Counted from the first letter of the stretch, positions 41,986 through 51,808 are shown. The stretch: DNA of 64,000 nucleotides from Piscinibacter lacus (GCF_016735685.1 NZ_JAERRA010000002.1:620001-684000), one strand, 5' to 3'. The notes: generated from the sequence alone by a model not told the origin. Numbers and translations: made by a program.

Positions 41986-43248
41986 GTGAACCCCGCCGAT
42001 CCGGCGCTCGCCGCCGGGCTGGCGGTGGCCCTGGGCGCGGGCCTGCTGGTCGGCATCGAGCGCGAACGGCACAAGGCCCGGCAGGCAGGCCGCGAGGCCG
42101 CCGGCCTGCGCAGCTTCGCCGTGGCGGCGCTGGTCGGCGCGCTGGCGGCCGTGCTCGACACGCCCGGCCTGCTGGCGGCCTGCACCCTGGGGGCGGCGCT
42201 GCTCGCGGCCGTCGCGCACCAGCGCAGCCGCAGCGAGGATCCGGGCCTGAGCACCGAGATCGCCTGGCTGGCCGTGCTGCTGATCGGCGCCCGGGCGATG
42301 TCGGCGCCCTTGCAGGCGGCTGCGGCGGCCGTGCTGCTGACGGTGCTGCTGGCCGCGCGCAACCCCCTGCACCGCTTCGCCGTGCGCACGCTCAGCGCGC
42401 ATGAGCTGCAAGACGGCCTGCTGGTGCTGAGCCTCGGCCTGATCGTGCTGCCCCTGCTGCCGGACGGGCCGGTGCCGGCCCTGGCCGGCCTGGCCCCGCG
42501 CAGCCTGGCCGCCACCCTGCTGATGCTGCTGCTGGTGCAGACCCTGGGCCATGCCGCCCAGCGGGCCCTGGGCCTGCGGCGCGGGCTGCTGCTGGCGGGG
42601 CTGGTTTCGGGTTTCGTGTCGAGCACGGCCACGGTGCTGGCCTTCGGCGCCCGCGCGCGGCGGGCCGGCGCGGCCGGCCGACTGTGGGCCGCCGGGGCCA
42701 CGCTCTCGGGCGCGGCGACCTGGCTGCAAGTGCAGTTGATCGTCAGCGCGCTGCTACCGGCCCAGGCCCTGGACCTGCTGCCGATGACCGCCGGCGGCGC
42801 GGCCGGTGCGCTGGCGGCCGCCGCGCTGCTGGCCTGGCGCGCCCCGGCGGCCCGGGCGGATGCCGAAGCGGTGCCCGACGGCAGCGCCCTGCATCCCGGC
42901 CAGGCCCTGGGCTTCGCCCTGCTGCTGGCTGCGGTGGCCTATGGCCTGAACCGCCTGCACCAGGCCTTCGGGGCGGCCGGCCTGCACGCCGGCGTGGCCC
43001 TGGCCGCCCTGGCCGATGCGCATGCGCCGGTGGCGGCCCTGACCGCCCTGGCCAGCCGGGGCGCCCTGGGCGGCGAGGGCCTGGCCCGGGGCATCGGGCT
43101 GGCGGTGGCCGCCAACACCCTGAGCCGGCTGGTGCTGGGCCATGGGGCGGGCGGCAGGCGCTATGGCTTGCAGCTCGCTGCCGGCCTGCTGCTGAGCCTG
43201 GCCGCGGCCAGCCTGGGCGGCCTCGGCGCGCTGGGCGCCTGGGGCTGA
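41986..43248 (+). CDS. MgtC/SapB + DUF4010 membrane protein
   Basis: A 420-residue inner-membrane protein with about twelve helices. It opens with an MgtC-type segment (VALGAGLLVGIERERHK...GLRSFAVAALVGALAA) and continues as DUF4010 (LSAHELQDGLLVLSLGLIVLPLLPD, GLVSGFVSSTATVLAFG). Function is unproven; MgtC proteins relate to magnesium limitation and acid stress. Start is GTG at 41986, which follows the previous stop by 16 bp and gives a short N-terminus before helix 1. Confidence 0.82.
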   Translation: MNPADPALAAGLAVALGAGLLVGIERERHKARQAGREAAGLRSFAVAALVGALAAVLDTPGLLAACTLGAALLAAVAHQRSRSEDPGLSTEIAWLAVLLIGARAMSAPLQAAAAAVLLTVLLAARNPLHRFAVRTLSAHELQDGLLVLSLGLIVLPLLPDGPVPALAGLAPRSLAATLLMLLLVQTLGHAAQRALGLRRGLLLAGLVSGFVSSTATVLAFGARARRAGAAGRLWAAGATLSGAATWLQVQLIVSALLPAQALDLLPMTAGGAAGALAAAALLAWRAPAARADAEAVPDGSALHPGQALGFALLLAAVAYGLNRLHQAFGAAGLHAGVALAALADAHAPVAALTALASRGALGGEGLARGIGLAVAANTLSRLVLGHGAGGRRYGLQLAAGLLLSLAAASLGGLGALGAWG

Positions 43249-43267
43249 GCGCGCTGGCCCCGGCGGC

Positions 43268-43819
43268 TCAGGGCGCCGCGGTCTGGGCGGGCTGCACGGC
43301 GGGCGCCGCCTGGACAGGCGTCTCAGGCTGAGCCGGCCGCGCGGGCTGGGAAGGAGGCGGTGTCGGTGTCGGTGTCGGTGTCGGCGGAGGCTGCGCCGCC
43401 GCGGGCCGGGGCGCCTGGGCTGCGGCCTGCTGCCGCAAGGCCCGCAGCAGCAGGGAAAGGCCCAGGGTCCGCCAGGCCACCCGACCGCGCAAGGCGCGCC
43501 AGGCGCGCAGGCGAACCAGCACGGCGCCCAGCACGGCGGCGCCCAGCAGGCCGGCCAGGGGATGGCGGCCCAGGGCCGGGGCGATCAGCCCCTGCAGCAA
43601 GGGCAGCAGGGCATGCAGCGGCGGCGCCGTGGCAAGCGGTGGCGCCGCCGGGTCGAGGGCATGGGCAAGCCAGGCCGCCAGGCCGCCGGACCAGGCCCCG
43701 CCGGCCGGCGCCGCCGCCTCGGCCGGTGCCAGGCGCCGGATCAGGGCCGCGCGGGAGGCCGCCAGACGGGCCTCGGCCCGCGCCAGGGCCGCCCGCCGGG
43801 CCCGGGCGCTGCGGTTCAT
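43268..43819 (-). CDS. Hypothetical membrane protein with Pro/Thr-rich tail
   Basis: A 183-residue protein: basic, Ala/Arg-rich N-terminus (1-30), one or two hydrophobic segments in the middle (about 80-105), and a proline-rich C-terminus including a PTPTPTPTP run encoded by a 6-bp tandem repeat. It is the third gene of the leftward set after the DUF883 and holin-like genes, overlapping the latter by ATGA. Not recognised beyond this; in comparable operons this slot is often a small YqjK-like protein. Confidence 0.6.
   Translation of the reverse strand: MNRSARARRAALARAEARLAASRAALIRRLAPAEAAAPAGGAWSGGLAAWLAHALDPAAPPLATAPPLHALLPLLQGLIAPALGRHPLAGLLGAAVLGAVLVRLRAWRALRGRVAWRTLGLSLLLRALRQQAAAQAPRPAAAQPPPTPTPTPTPPPSQPARPAQPETPVQAAPAVQPAQTAAP
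43359..43382 (+). repeat. Tandem hexanucleotide repeat (GGTGTC)x4
   Basis: Four exact copies of GGTGTC. On the minus strand they encode alternating Pro-Thr in the tail of the hypothetical membrane protein. Unit length is a multiple of three, so copy-number change would alter tail length without breaking the frame. Confidence 0.85.
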
Positions 43820-44202
43820 GGCACGGTGCCGAGGGAGCGCAGCGCGGCCTCGTCGGCAGCGGCTTCGCGGCGGGTCGCGACGAAGGGCTCGGCCAGGCGA
43901 TCCCGGCCGATCCACCAGGCCAGCGGCGCCAGCAGCAAGGGCAGCAGCGGCACGCCCAGCAACACGGCCTGGACGGCCAGCGGCTGCGGGCCGGCCAGCA
44001 CGGCAAGCATCAGCGCCACGCCGGCCAGGCCGAGGCCCAGCAGGGCCAGCAGGCTGGCAAGCAGGCGCCAGCGCAGGCGGCGCAGGGTTTCGTCGAGCAG
44101 GCTCTGGCCTTCGAGCCGGGCCAGCTCGGCCCGGGCGGCGAGGTGCTCCAGCGCCAGATCGGGCGCCGCCACCAGGGCCTGGAGGGCCGAGACCGGGGCC
44201 AT
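43816..44202 (-). CDS. Phage holin-like (superfamily 3_6) membrane protein
   Basis: A 128-residue protein: an N-terminal amphipathic region (LEHLAARAELARLEGQSLLDE), two membrane helices (about 48-70 and 76-97), and a charged tail. It matches the holin-superfamily 3_6 / YqjE-type proteins that accompany DUF883 proteins. Despite the name, these are host envelope proteins, not lysis proteins. Start ATG at 44202; stop overlaps the next gene's ATG. Confidence 0.75.
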   Translation of the reverse strand: MAPVSALQALVAAPDLALEHLAARAELARLEGQSLLDETLRRLRWRLLASLLALLGLGLAGVALMLAVLAGPQPLAVQAVLLGVPLLPLLLAPLAWWIGRDRLAEPFVATRREAAADEAALRSLGTVP

Positions 44203-44216
44203 GACGCCCCCCGGCC

Positions 44217-44579
44217 TCAGCGCGGCGGGCCTCCGAAGCCACGCGCCATCAGGCTGCCCAGCACGACCAGGCCCGCGCCGGCCAGCGCCGCCAGGCCCAG
44301 GGCCGTGAGCGGCCGGTGAACGACCGAATCGCGGGCGGCATGGCGCAGGCGCTGGGCCTGCTCGCCCAGCCCGTGCAGGGTCTCGCGCGCCTGGGCGCCG
44401 CGCTCGGCGGCCCAGTCGCGCACGGTTTCGCGGGTGTCCTCGCAAGCCTGTTCGAGGCGCTGGGGCACGGTGGGCTGGGGCTCGCCCTCGACGCGGGGGA
44501 TCAGGGCGCCGTCGGCATGGGCCGCATGGCGGGCCTCGCGTGAAGCGGGGGAAGCATCGGCAGCACGGGGCTGGGACAT
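44217..44579 (-). CDS. DUF883 / YqjD-ElaB-like membrane-anchored protein
   Basis: A 120-residue protein with a helical, charged N-terminal part (QRLEQACEDTRETVRDWAAERGAQARETLHGLGEQ), and a C-terminal hairpin helix (PLTALGLAALAGAGLVVLGSLMAR). YqjD and ElaB are C-tail-anchored ribosome-binding stationary-phase proteins in E. coli, so a stress role is plausible. The ATG at 44579 has a near-perfect GGAGGTGTTC ribosome site. It leads a three-gene leftward operon. Confidence 0.78.
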   Translation of the reverse strand: MSQPRAADASPASREARHAAHADGALIPRVEGEPQPTVPQRLEQACEDTRETVRDWAAERGAQARETLHGLGEQAQRLRHAARDSVVHRPLTALGLAALAGAGLVVLGSLMARGFGGPPR

Positions 44580-44812
44580 GGGAACACCTCCTGGGGCGGA
44601 TGGGCCGGGCCGGATGGCCCCGCCGAAGCCTTGAGGGTCGGCCCCGGCCGCAGCCCGGTCTGTACGGCACGCCACGGCGGCCGGCGGCGTGCGCTGACGC
44701 ACCGACCGCGGGCCCGGCCGAACGCAAGCTGAAGGCCCCTGGCTGTCTGACGGCACCCCATGCCCTGCCCGAACCTGCCCGCGTGCGCCACGGCCCGCCG
44801 GCGCCCGCGACG

Positions 44813-45427
44813 ATGAAACCCGGCAGCCGCCGCACGCCGGCCCGCGACCCGGCCGCAGCCGCCGGGCCGGTGCTGCCGGTCGAGCACATCGCCAGCAGCC
44901 TGCTGGGCCAGCCCTATGCGACCCTGGATCCGGCGGCCCAGCGCGTGGCCCTGCATGTGGCGCGGCGCAAGCGCCTGGGGCCGCGGCCGGCGGCCGAGCC
45001 GCCGCCGCCGGCCGACCGCGGCGCCCGGGCCGCCGATGCGCTCACCGCCTTCGGCGGCTCCTGGCGCTTTGTCGGCCTGTTCACGGCCACGGTGCTGGCC
45101 TGGCTGCTGCTGAACGTGCTGCTGCTGGCCCGGCTCGGTTCCGCCTTCGACCCCTACCCCTTCATCCTGCTGAACCTGGTGCTGTCGACGATGGCGGCGA
45201 TCCAGGCGCCGATCCTGCTGATGTCGCAGAACCGGCAGGCCGAGAAGGACCGCGTGAAGCTCGACGGCGACTACGAGGTCAATCTCAAGGCCGAGCTGGA
45301 GATCCTGCTGCTGCACCAGAAGCTGGACCGGCTCCAGCACGAGCAGTGGCACGAGCTGCTCGCCCTGCAGCGGGAGCAGTTGGACCTGCTGCGGCACCTG
45401 CGGCTGCCGCGGGTCGCGGAGGCCTGA
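44813..45427 (+). CDS. DUF1003 membrane protein
   Basis: A 204-residue protein: a disordered, basic N-terminus, then DUF1003 with two membrane helices (about 85-107 and 118-136: VGLFTATVLAWLLLNVL and FILLNLVLSTMAAIQAPILLMSQNRQ) and a long helical cytosolic tail (KDRVKLDGDYEVNLKAELEILLLHQKL). Function is unknown. It is divergent from the DUF883 operon across a 233-bp region that holds no further gene. Confidence 0.85.
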   Translation: MKPGSRRTPARDPAAAAGPVLPVEHIASSLLGQPYATLDPAAQRVALHVARRKRLGPRPAAEPPPPADRGARAADALTAFGGSWRFVGLFTATVLAWLLLNVLLLARLGSAFDPYPFILLNLVLSTMAAIQAPILLMSQNRQAEKDRVKLDGDYEVNLKAELEILLLHQKLDRLQHEQWHELLALQREQLDLLRHLRLPRVAEA

Positions 45428-45442
45428 GGCATGGCGCCGGCT

Positions 45443-46009
45443 TCAGGCCGGCGGGCCGGACGATCGCTCCGCAAGCGGCATGACGGGCGCCGCCGCCTGC
45501 TGCTGGCGCAGCAGCAGGTGCAGGCGGGTATCGAACTCGATCTGCGCGTAGCCGGGCAGCATGGATTCGCAGAGCGCGTAGAAGGCCTTGTCGTGCTCGC
45601 GCTCCTTCAGGTGCGCCAGCTCGTGCACGACGATCATCTGGAGCATCGCGGCCGGCGCATCCTTGAAGACGGCGGCGATGCGGATCTCGCGCTTGGCCTG
45701 CAAGCGCGCGCCCTGCACGCGCGAGACGGTGCTGAGCGTGCCGAGCGCCCGCTGGTCGAGCAGCAGGCGGCTGTCGTACTCGACCTTGCCGAGCGGCGGC
45801 GCGCGGCGCAAGTGGCGCTGCTTGAGGGCCTGCACATGCTCGTAGAGCTGGGCGCTGGTGCGCACGGCATGCGGCTCGGGATGGCGTCGGGCCAGGTACT
45901 CGGCCAGGCGGCCGGTGGCCAGCAGCTCGCGGACCTGCGCTTGCAGCCCGGCGGGGTAGCCGGCCAGGAAGGGCAGCGGGGCCGGGGCGGGCGCGGCGGC
46001 GGGATGCAC
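45443..46009 (-). CDS. YgjP-like zinc metallopeptidase (DUF45/WLM type)
   Basis: A 188-residue cytosolic protein with the zinc motif VVHELAHLKEREHDKAFY: HExxH with a third His in the characteristic EREHDKAFY segment of YgjP/M48-like proteins. The N-terminal third is poorly conserved. Role unknown; E. coli YgjP has been linked to nucleotide pyrophosphatase activity rather than proteolysis, so both are open. SlyX ends 6 bp upstream on the same strand. Confidence 0.82.
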   Translation of the reverse strand: MHPAAAPAPAPLPFLAGYPAGLQAQVRELLATGRLAEYLARRHPEPHAVRTSAQLYEHVQALKQRHLRRAPPLGKVEYDSRLLLDQRALGTLSTVSRVQGARLQAKREIRIAAVFKDAPAAMLQMIVVHELAHLKEREHDKAFYALCESMLPGYAQIEFDTRLHLLLRQQQAAAPVMPLAERSSGPPA

Positions 46010-46015
46010 GGCGTT

Positions 46016-46252
46016 TCAGTAGTGCGGCGGCAGCTCGTCGCGCAGGCTGCGCGGGCCGCCGGGGCTGTCCTGGGCCTGGAGCTGCTGGCGCAGGAGGCGC
46101 AGCTCGTGATGCAGCGCATCCAGGGTCTGCTGCTGACGCGCGACGGTGGCGTTCAGGTGCTCGACCAGGTCCTCGGTGAAGCTGAGCTTGATCTCCAGAT
46201 CGGTCAGGCGCGCGTCGATCGGGTCGGCGGGGTCGTGGGCATCGGCAGGCAT
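46016..46252 (-). CDS. slyX: SlyX-family protein
   Basis: A 78-residue coiled-coil protein: LTDLEIKLSFTEDLVEHLNATVARQQQTLDALHHELRLLRQQL is the SlyX core, and the C-terminus ends in the typical PPHY. Function unknown. ATG at 46252. Confidence 0.9.
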   Translation of the reverse strand: MPADAHDPADPIDARLTDLEIKLSFTEDLVEHLNATVARQQQTLDALHHELRLLRQQLQAQDSPGGPRSLRDELPPHY

Positions 46253-46330
46253 GCGGCAGTGTAGGCAGGCGGCATCCGCCGGCCGGCGGCCGGCGTAGGC
46301 TGTGCGGTGGACTGGCTTCCCGATCGACCC

Positions 46331-47227
46331 ATGCCCCCTGCCCTGCAGCACCCCGCCCGCCGCCTGGCCCTGGGCCGCGCCGGCGCGCTGGGCCTGGGCG
46401 CCCTGCTCGGCGGCTGCGCCCTGCCCGCAGACCATGCCGGGCCGGAGGCGCCGCGCGCCGCGCCGTTGGCCAAGCGGCCGCGGGTGGCCTGGGTCTTCAG
46501 CTCGGGCGGGCCGCGCGGCTTCGTGCATGTCGGCGTGATCAAGGCCCTGGACCGGCTCGGCCTGGCGCCGGACCTGATCGTGGGCGCCTCGGTCGGCGCG
46601 CTCGTCGGCACCCTGCGCGCCGGCGGCCTGGACGCGGCGCGCATCGAGGCCCTGGCCCTATCGCTTGGCCTGCATGAGCTGATCCGCCTGCAACCGGGCG
46701 GGCCGGCCTGGCTGGGTGCCGGCGGCCTGCCGGACTGGCTGGACGCGCAACTGCCCTCGCCACGCTTGCAGGAGCTGCCGCTGCCCATGGTTTGCGTGGC
46801 CCAGCGCCTGGACGACGGGCAGATCGTCGGATTCACCGCCGGGCATGCGGGCCTGGCCGTGCAGGCGGCCGCCGCGGTGGTGGGCGAGCTGGCGCCGGTG
46901 CGCATCCACGGCCGGCTGTACGGCGATGCCGACCCGATCAGCCCGCTGCCAGTGCGGCTGGCGCGGGCCCTGGGCGCGCAGCGCGTGCTGGCCGTCGACG
47001 CCTCGGCCCATGAGGACCGCGCGCCGCCCGCGGCCGCGCGCTTCCGCGCCGGCGACCTGGCCAAGCGCGCCCGCACCGCCCCCGATGCCGCCGCGGCCGA
47101 CCTGCTGCTGCATCCCGATTTCGGCTACTGGGTGAACCTGTCCCGGGCCTTCCGCGAACGCGCGATCGCCGCGGGCGAACAGGCCACCCTGGCCCAGGCC
47201 GAAGCCCTGCGGGCCCTGCACGCCTGA
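46331..47227 (+). CDS. Patatin-like phospholipase, predicted lipoprotein
   Basis: A 298-residue patatin-domain protein. The lipobox LGGC (C29) follows an Arg-rich, hydrophobic leader. SSGGPRGF (57-64) is the oxyanion-hole motif and GASVG (85-89) carries the nucleophile S87. The dyad Asp is likely in YGDADPISPLPV, where classic members have DGA/DGG. It would hydrolyse acyl lipids at the envelope. The region is shorter than RssA-type cytosolic members. ATG 46331 was preferred to an upstream GTG because it gives a proper signal sequence. Confidence 0.82.
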   Translation: MPPALQHPARRLALGRAGALGLGALLGGCALPADHAGPEAPRAAPLAKRPRVAWVFSSGGPRGFVHVGVIKALDRLGLAPDLIVGASVGALVGTLRAGGLDAARIEALALSLGLHELIRLQPGGPAWLGAGGLPDWLDAQLPSPRLQELPLPMVCVAQRLDDGQIVGFTAGHAGLAVQAAAAVVGELAPVRIHGRLYGDADPISPLPVRLARALGAQRVLAVDASAHEDRAPPAAARFRAGDLAKRARTAPDAAAADLLLHPDFGYWVNLSRAFRERAIAAGEQATLAQAEALRALHA

Positions 47228-47263
47228 GGCGGACGGGGGCCGCCGGGTGCGCCCTGGGGGTCT

Positions 47264-48112
47264 TCAATAGGCGTAGAAGCCGCGGCCCGCCTTGCGGCCG
47301 AGGTGGCCGGCGGCCACCATTTCCTTGAGCAGCGGGGCCGGGCGGTACTTCGGGTCGCCGAAATCGGCGTGGAAGACATTCATGATGGCCAGCACGGTGT
47401 CCAGGCCGATCAGGTCGGCCAGGGCCAGCGGGCCGATGGGGTGGTTGCAGCCCAGCTTCATGCCGGCGTCGATGTCGGCCGCGCTGGCGATGCCCTCCTG
47501 CAGCACGAAGATGGCCTCGTTGATCATCGGCACCAGGATGCGGTTGACGACGAAGCCCGGCGCGTTCTTCACGGTGACCGGCGTCTTGCCGACCCGGGCC
47601 GCGAAGTCCAGCGCCAGCGCGTGGGTGGCATCGTCGGTCTGCAGGCCGCGGATCACCTCCATCAGGCCCATCAGCGGCACCGGGTTGAAGAAATGCATGC
47701 CGACGAAGCGGCCCGGCTGCTTCATGACCGCGGCCAGTTGGGTGATGCTGATCGAGGAGGTGTTGGTCGCGATCACCGCGCCTTCGCCGGCCACGGCATC
47801 GACCTGGCGCAGGATGCGCAGCTTCAGCTCCAGGTTCTCGGTGGCCGCCTCGATCACGAGCGGGCAGCCGGCCAGGGCGACGTAGTCGGTGCTGAGCGTC
47901 AGGCGGGCCAGGGCGGCGTCGCGGGCCTCGGCGCTGAGCTTGTCCTTCTTGATCAGCCGGTCCAGGCTGCCGGCCAGGGTGTCGCGGCCGCGCTGCAGGG
48001 CGGCCTCGCTGACATCGATCATCACGACGTCGAGGCCGGCCAGTGCGCTGACCTGCGCAATGCCGTTGCCCATGGTGCCGGCGCCGATGACGCCCACGGT
48101 GGTCAAGCTCAC
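47264..48112 (-). CDS. 3-hydroxybutyryl-CoA dehydrogenase
   Basis: A 282-residue NAD(P)-dependent 3-hydroxyacyl-CoA dehydrogenase, PaaH/Hbd type: [14 protein letters not shown] binding fold at 8-21, ATNTSSISI, the catalytic [11 protein letters not shown], and [11 protein letters not shown] in the C-terminal domain. Interconverts acetoacetyl-CoA and 3-hydroxybutyryl-CoA in butanoate/PHB or fatty-acid metabolism. GTG at 48112 is preceded by GGAG and gives [12 protein letters not shown]. It stands alone between patatin and the radical SAM gene. Confidence 0.93.
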   Translation of the reverse strand: MSLTTVGVIGAGTMGNGIAQVSALAGLDVVMIDVSEAALQRGRDTLAGSLDRLIKKDKLSAEARDAALARLTLSTDYVALAGCPLVIEAATENLELKLRILRQVDAVAGEGAVIATNTSSISITQLAAVMKQPGRFVGMHFFNPVPLMGLMEVIRGLQTDDATHALALDFAARVGKTPVTVKNAPGFVVNRILVPMINEAIFVLQEGIASAADIDAGMKLGCNHPIGPLALADLIGLDTVLAIMNVFHADFGDPKYRPAPLLKEMVAAGHLGRKAGRGFYAY

Positions 48113-48270
48113 GGTGTGGTTCTCCAGACTCGATCGGGATGGGAGGTGCGGCCGGGCGCGGGGGCCCGCCTGCACGGCGGACGGGATTGTCGGCCGGTTT
48201 TTTGCACCGCAGCATGGGCTGTGCCGCCCTGTTCCGGATCGCGACAGGGCCCTGCGGCCGGGCCGGGGGC

Positions 48271-50286
48271 TCAGGCCGGCGGGGCTTGCAGCGCGCGCTC
48301 GATGCGGCGGCGCCCCACGGTGGGCTTGGGCACGGGGTGCAGGCCCTGCTCCTGGAACCAGCCGCGCACATCGTCTTCCAGCCCGAGGCCGTGCATGTAG
48401 TTGTAGAGCGCCTTCTTCAGGGCGCGGCCCAGGGTGTCGTGGTCGGTGCCGGTGGGGTCGATGAAGCCGACATCGTTCTTGGCGAAGCCGCCCGGCGGCA
48501 GCGGCTTGAGCGTGATGCCGTAGTCCTGCGGCCGCTGGCCGACCGGCGAGTGCACGGTGCAGGCAAAGCGGTGGAAGAAGCCGCTCTGGATGCAGCCCTG
48601 CTGGAAGAGCTGGCGCACGTACTCCAGCGCATCGACCGTGTCCTGCACGGTCTGGGTCGGGAAGCCGTACATCAGGTAGGCATGCACGCGCACGCCGGCC
48701 TCGGTGAAGCCGCGGGTCACGCGGGCGACCTGCTCGACGGACACGCCCTTCTTCATCAGCGCGAGCAGGCGGTCGGAGGCCACCTCCAGCCCGCCGGAGA
48801 TGGCGATGCAGCCGCTGTCGGCCAGCAGGCCGGCCAGCTCGGGGGTGAAGGTCTTCTCGAAGCGCACATTGCCCCACCAACTGAGGGTCAGCTTGCGGCG
48901 CAGGATCTCGGTGGCCAGGGCCTTGAGCACCTTGGGCGGCGCGGCCTCGTCGACGAAGTGGAAGCCGGTCTGGCCGGTCTCGGCAACGATGGCCTCGATG
49001 CGGTCGCACAGCAGTTCGGCGCCCGCCGCGTCATAGCGGCTGATGTAGTCCAGGCTCACATCGCAGAAGCTGCACTTCTTCCAGTAGCAGCCATGGGCCA
49101 CGGTCAGCTTGTTCCAGCGGCCGTCGCTCCACAGCCGGTGCATGGGGTTGAGCAGGTCCAGCAGGCTGAGGTAGCGGTCCAGCGGCAGGCCGTCCCAGGT
49201 GGGGGTGCCGACCTCGGCGAAGAGGATGTCGGGCTCGGCCCAGTTCGCGTAGCGCACGGCGGGCCGGCCGTCGTCCGCCGGGGCACGGTAAAAGGTGCGG
49301 ACCAGGCGCTGGCGCGAACGCCGCCCTTGCAGGTGCTCGATCAGCGCCAGCAGCGGGCGCTCGCCGGTGTCGAGGCAGACGAAGTCGACGAAATCGAAGA
49401 GCCGCGGCTCGGCCAGCTCGCGCAGCTCGGTGTTGACCCAGCCGCCGCCCAGGGCGATGGCGACCGAGGGGTCCTGCGCCTTGACCGTCTGCGCGATCCG
49501 CAGCGCGGCATAGACCGCGCCCGGGAAGGGCACCGAGAGCAGCAGCAACTGCGGCCGGTGGCGCGCCAGCACCTCGGCGCTCAGGCACTGCAAGCGGCGG
49601 TCGACGAGGGTGGGCGGCGCGGCCAGGGCCTCGGCCAGCGGGTCGAAGGAGGCCTGGCTGGCGGCCAGGCTCTCGCCGTAGCGGACGAACTCGAAGCGCG
49701 GATCCACCCCGGCCTGGATGACCTCGGCCAGGTCGTTCAGGTAGAGCGTGGCCAGGTGGCGCGCACGGTCCTGCACGCCCAGGCTGCCGAAGGCCCAGGC
49801 CAGCGGGTCCGCGCCGCCGTCCTCGCCGTCCTCGCCCAGGGCATGGGCCTCCAGCGTGGCGAAGCGCGGGCCTTCGGGCAGGAAGCTGCGGTTGGCGATG
49901 CGGTGGGCCAGGGTCGGGTCGCGGCCCTGCAGGAAGGCCAGGGTGCGCGGCAGGCTCAGGCGGTAGGCCTCGAACTGCCCGAGGAAGGCCTGCACCGCGG
50001 GCCGTCCGTGGGCGGCATGGCTGGCGGGCAGGGCCAGGATCTCGGCACGGATGGCGTCCAGGCCGGCGGGCGACAGCAGGTCCAGCGCCAGGTCCAGGGC
50101 CAGGTCGGCCTGCACCGCGTCGAGGCCGCGAGAGCGCAGGAAACCGGTCAGGTAGGCCGTCGAGGGGTAGGGCGTGTTGAGCTGCGTCATCGGCGGGATG
50201 AGCGACAGCACGCGCAGCGCCGCCGCGCCAGCCGGCTCGGCAGGGGCAGCGACCGGCAAGGACGCAGGAAGGGGCAGGTTCGACAC
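48271..50286 (-). CDS. B12-binding-type radical SAM protein
   Basis: A 671-residue enzyme. Residues 24-330 form a Rossmann-like, cobalamin-binding-type domain ([56 protein letters not shown]). The radical SAM core follows with [18 protein letters not shown] (399-415): cysteines 400, 405 and 408, a CX4CX2C spacing instead of CX3CX2[20 protein letters not shown] and [10 protein letters not shown] are typical for the core. The substrate is unknown. GTG at 50286 was chosen because it includes the conserved first strand. It is divergent from a glycosyltransferase. Confidence 0.82.
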   Translation of the reverse strand: MSNLPLPASLPVAAPAEPAGAAALRVLSLIPPMTQLNTPYPSTAYLTGFLRSRGLDAVQADLALDLALDLLSPAGLDAIRAEILALPASHAAHGRPAVQAFLGQFEAYRLSLPRTLAFLQGRDPTLAHRIANRSFLPEGPRFATLEAHALGEDGEDGGADPLAWAFGSLGVQDRARHLATLYLNDLAEVIQAGVDPRFEFVRYGESLAASQASFDPLAEALAAPPTLVDRRLQCLSAEVLARHRPQLLLLSVPFPGAVYAALRIAQTVKAQDPSVAIALGGGWVNTELRELAEPRLFDFVDFVCLDTGERPLLALIEHLQGRRSRQRLVRTFYRAPADDGRPAVRYANWAEPDILFAEVGTPTWDGLPLDRYLSLLDLLNPMHRLWSDGRWNKLTVAHGCYWKKCSFCDVSLDYISRYDAAGAELLCDRIEAIVAETGQTGFHFVDEAAPPKVLKALATEILRRKLTLSWWGNVRFEKTFTPELAGLLADSGCIAISGGLEVASDRLLALMKKGVSVEQVARVTRGFTEAGVRVHAYLMYGFPTQTVQDTVDALEYVRQLFQQGCIQSGFFHRFACTVHSPVGQRPQDYGITLKPLPPGGFAKNDVGFIDPTGTDHDTLGRALKKALYNYMHGLGLEDDVRGWFQEQGLHPVPKPTVGRRRIERALQAPPA

Positions 50287-50475
50287 GGGGCGGGGCAGGG
50301 GCGGTCGCGGCAGCAGGCCGGCGTGGGCTGATTGTCCGCGGGCGCCCGCATCCCCCCTGATCAGGCGGGGCCGGAAGGCCCTCCCCCCAGGTGGCCGACA
50401 TGTTGCTTGACGGACGACAGGGGAAGATTCGGTGCAGCCGCACCGTGCGGCCCCGAGCATCGGACTCCCTTGATC

Positions 50476-51777
50476 ATGAAACCAGCCCTGCGCGTGCTGC
50501 TGCTCGCCGACCGGCTGTCCAACGAGGGCGGCGGCGATGCGCTGGCCGCCCATCTCCTGGCCCTGGCGCCGGCCCTGGCTGCGGCCGGGGCCAAGGTGGG
50601 CCTGGCCTTGCCGCTCACCACGGCCCTGACCCAGCCGGTGCCCGAAGGCGTCACCCTGCTGCCCCTGCCCACCGTCAGCAGCGAGGCCACGCTGCGTGCG
50701 CTGCATCGCTGGGCGCCCGATGTGGTGCATGTGCACCGCTGCGAGCAGCTCCACCTGCTCAGCGAGTTGCAGACCCTGGACGTGCCGCTGCTGCGCAGCA
50801 TCCACGACCACACCGTGATCTGCATGCGCGAGGACCGCCGCCGCTGGCCCGGCGACCGCTGCGGCCGCAGCCTGGGCCTGGGCTGCATGGCCTTCGGCTG
50901 CACCCTGACCGAGCCGGCATCCCTGCCGCGGGGCGGCCTGCCCGGGGGCCTGCGGCGGCTCAACACCAAGCGCGCGGCGCTGGATTTCGAGCGCCTCTTC
51001 GACCGCGTGGTGGTGCCCAGCGAGTCGATGCGCAAGCTGCTGCTGAGCAACCGCTTCCATCCGGCGCCGCTGCGGGTGATGCCGGGTTGCAGCCGCTTCG
51101 ACGGCAGCGAGGCCGCCCACGTGCAGCGCCTGCCCGGTCGCCCCGGCCTGGAACGGCCGCTGGCCCTGCTGCATGCGGGCAGCGCGCGGCCCGCCGGCGG
51201 CCTGCCGCGGCTGCTGCAGGCCCTGGATCAATTGCCCGCCTCCTGGCAGTTGACGCTGCTGACGACCGAGGCCGAGCGCCCGGCCATCTACCGGCTGCTG
51301 CCGCGCCTGGACCGCGCCGCCTCCGTGCTGCTGCGCAACCTGCCGCGCGAGGGCGTGCCGGCCGCGGCCTACCGGGCGGCGGACCTGCTGGTGCTGCCCT
51401 CGACGGTCGACGATCCCCGCCCCTCGCCCGCGCTCGACGCCATGGCCCTGGGCACGCCCGTGCTGGCCAGCCCGGTGGGCGTGCCGGCCGAGCTGATCCG
51501 CGACGGGCTGACCGGCTTCCTCTGCGACGCCGACACCGTGCGCGGCCTGGGCGATGCGCTGCGGCGCGCGCTGGACCGCGGCGAGGACCTGGCCGACATC
51601 GGCCGCGCCGCCCAGCACCGGGTGCTGGGTGCCCACAGCCCGGCCCGCCATGCCGAGGCCCTGCTGGCCCTCTACCGCGAGGCGGCCGAACCCTGGGGCA
51701 GCTTGCAGCAGCAGCCCCCGCCGGGCGCGGACTGGCCCGGCCTGCGCACCGTGCGGCCCACCGGCACGCGCGACTGA
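50476..51777 (+). CDS. Group 1 family glycosyltransferase
   Basis: A 433-residue GT-B glycosyltransferase: N-terminal donor/acceptor domain beginning RVLLLADRLSNEGGGDALAAHLL, DVVHVHRCEQLHLL, a Cys-rich segment (CMREDRR...CGRSLGLGCMAFGC, about 117-140), then GT4-type C-terminal motifs YRAADLLVLPSTVDDPRPSPALDAMALGTPVLASPVG. The four-cysteine patch occurs in some GT4 enzymes acting on polysaccharides. Product unknown. ATG at 50476. Confidence 0.85.
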   Translation: MKPALRVLLLADRLSNEGGGDALAAHLLALAPALAAAGAKVGLALPLTTALTQPVPEGVTLLPLPTVSSEATLRALHRWAPDVVHVHRCEQLHLLSELQTLDVPLLRSIHDHTVICMREDRRRWPGDRCGRSLGLGCMAFGCTLTEPASLPRGGLPGGLRRLNTKRAALDFERLFDRVVVPSESMRKLLLSNRFHPAPLRVMPGCSRFDGSEAAHVQRLPGRPGLERPLALLHAGSARPAGGLPRLLQALDQLPASWQLTLLTTEAERPAIYRLLPRLDRAASVLLRNLPREGVPAAAYRAADLLVLPSTVDDPRPSPALDAMALGTPVLASPVGVPAELIRDGLTGFLCDADTVRGLGDALRRALDRGEDLADIGRAAQHRVLGAHSPARHAEALLALYREAAEPWGSLQQQPPPGADWPGLRTVRPTGTRD

Positions 51778-51808
51778 GCGGGCGCGGCCGGTTCTCGGCC
51801 ACACCCGC

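Noticed and set aside
43816..44202. Prophage lysis module suggested by the holin-like gene
   Set aside because: No phage genes adjoin it. The DUF883/holin-superfamily pair is a host stress-type operon.
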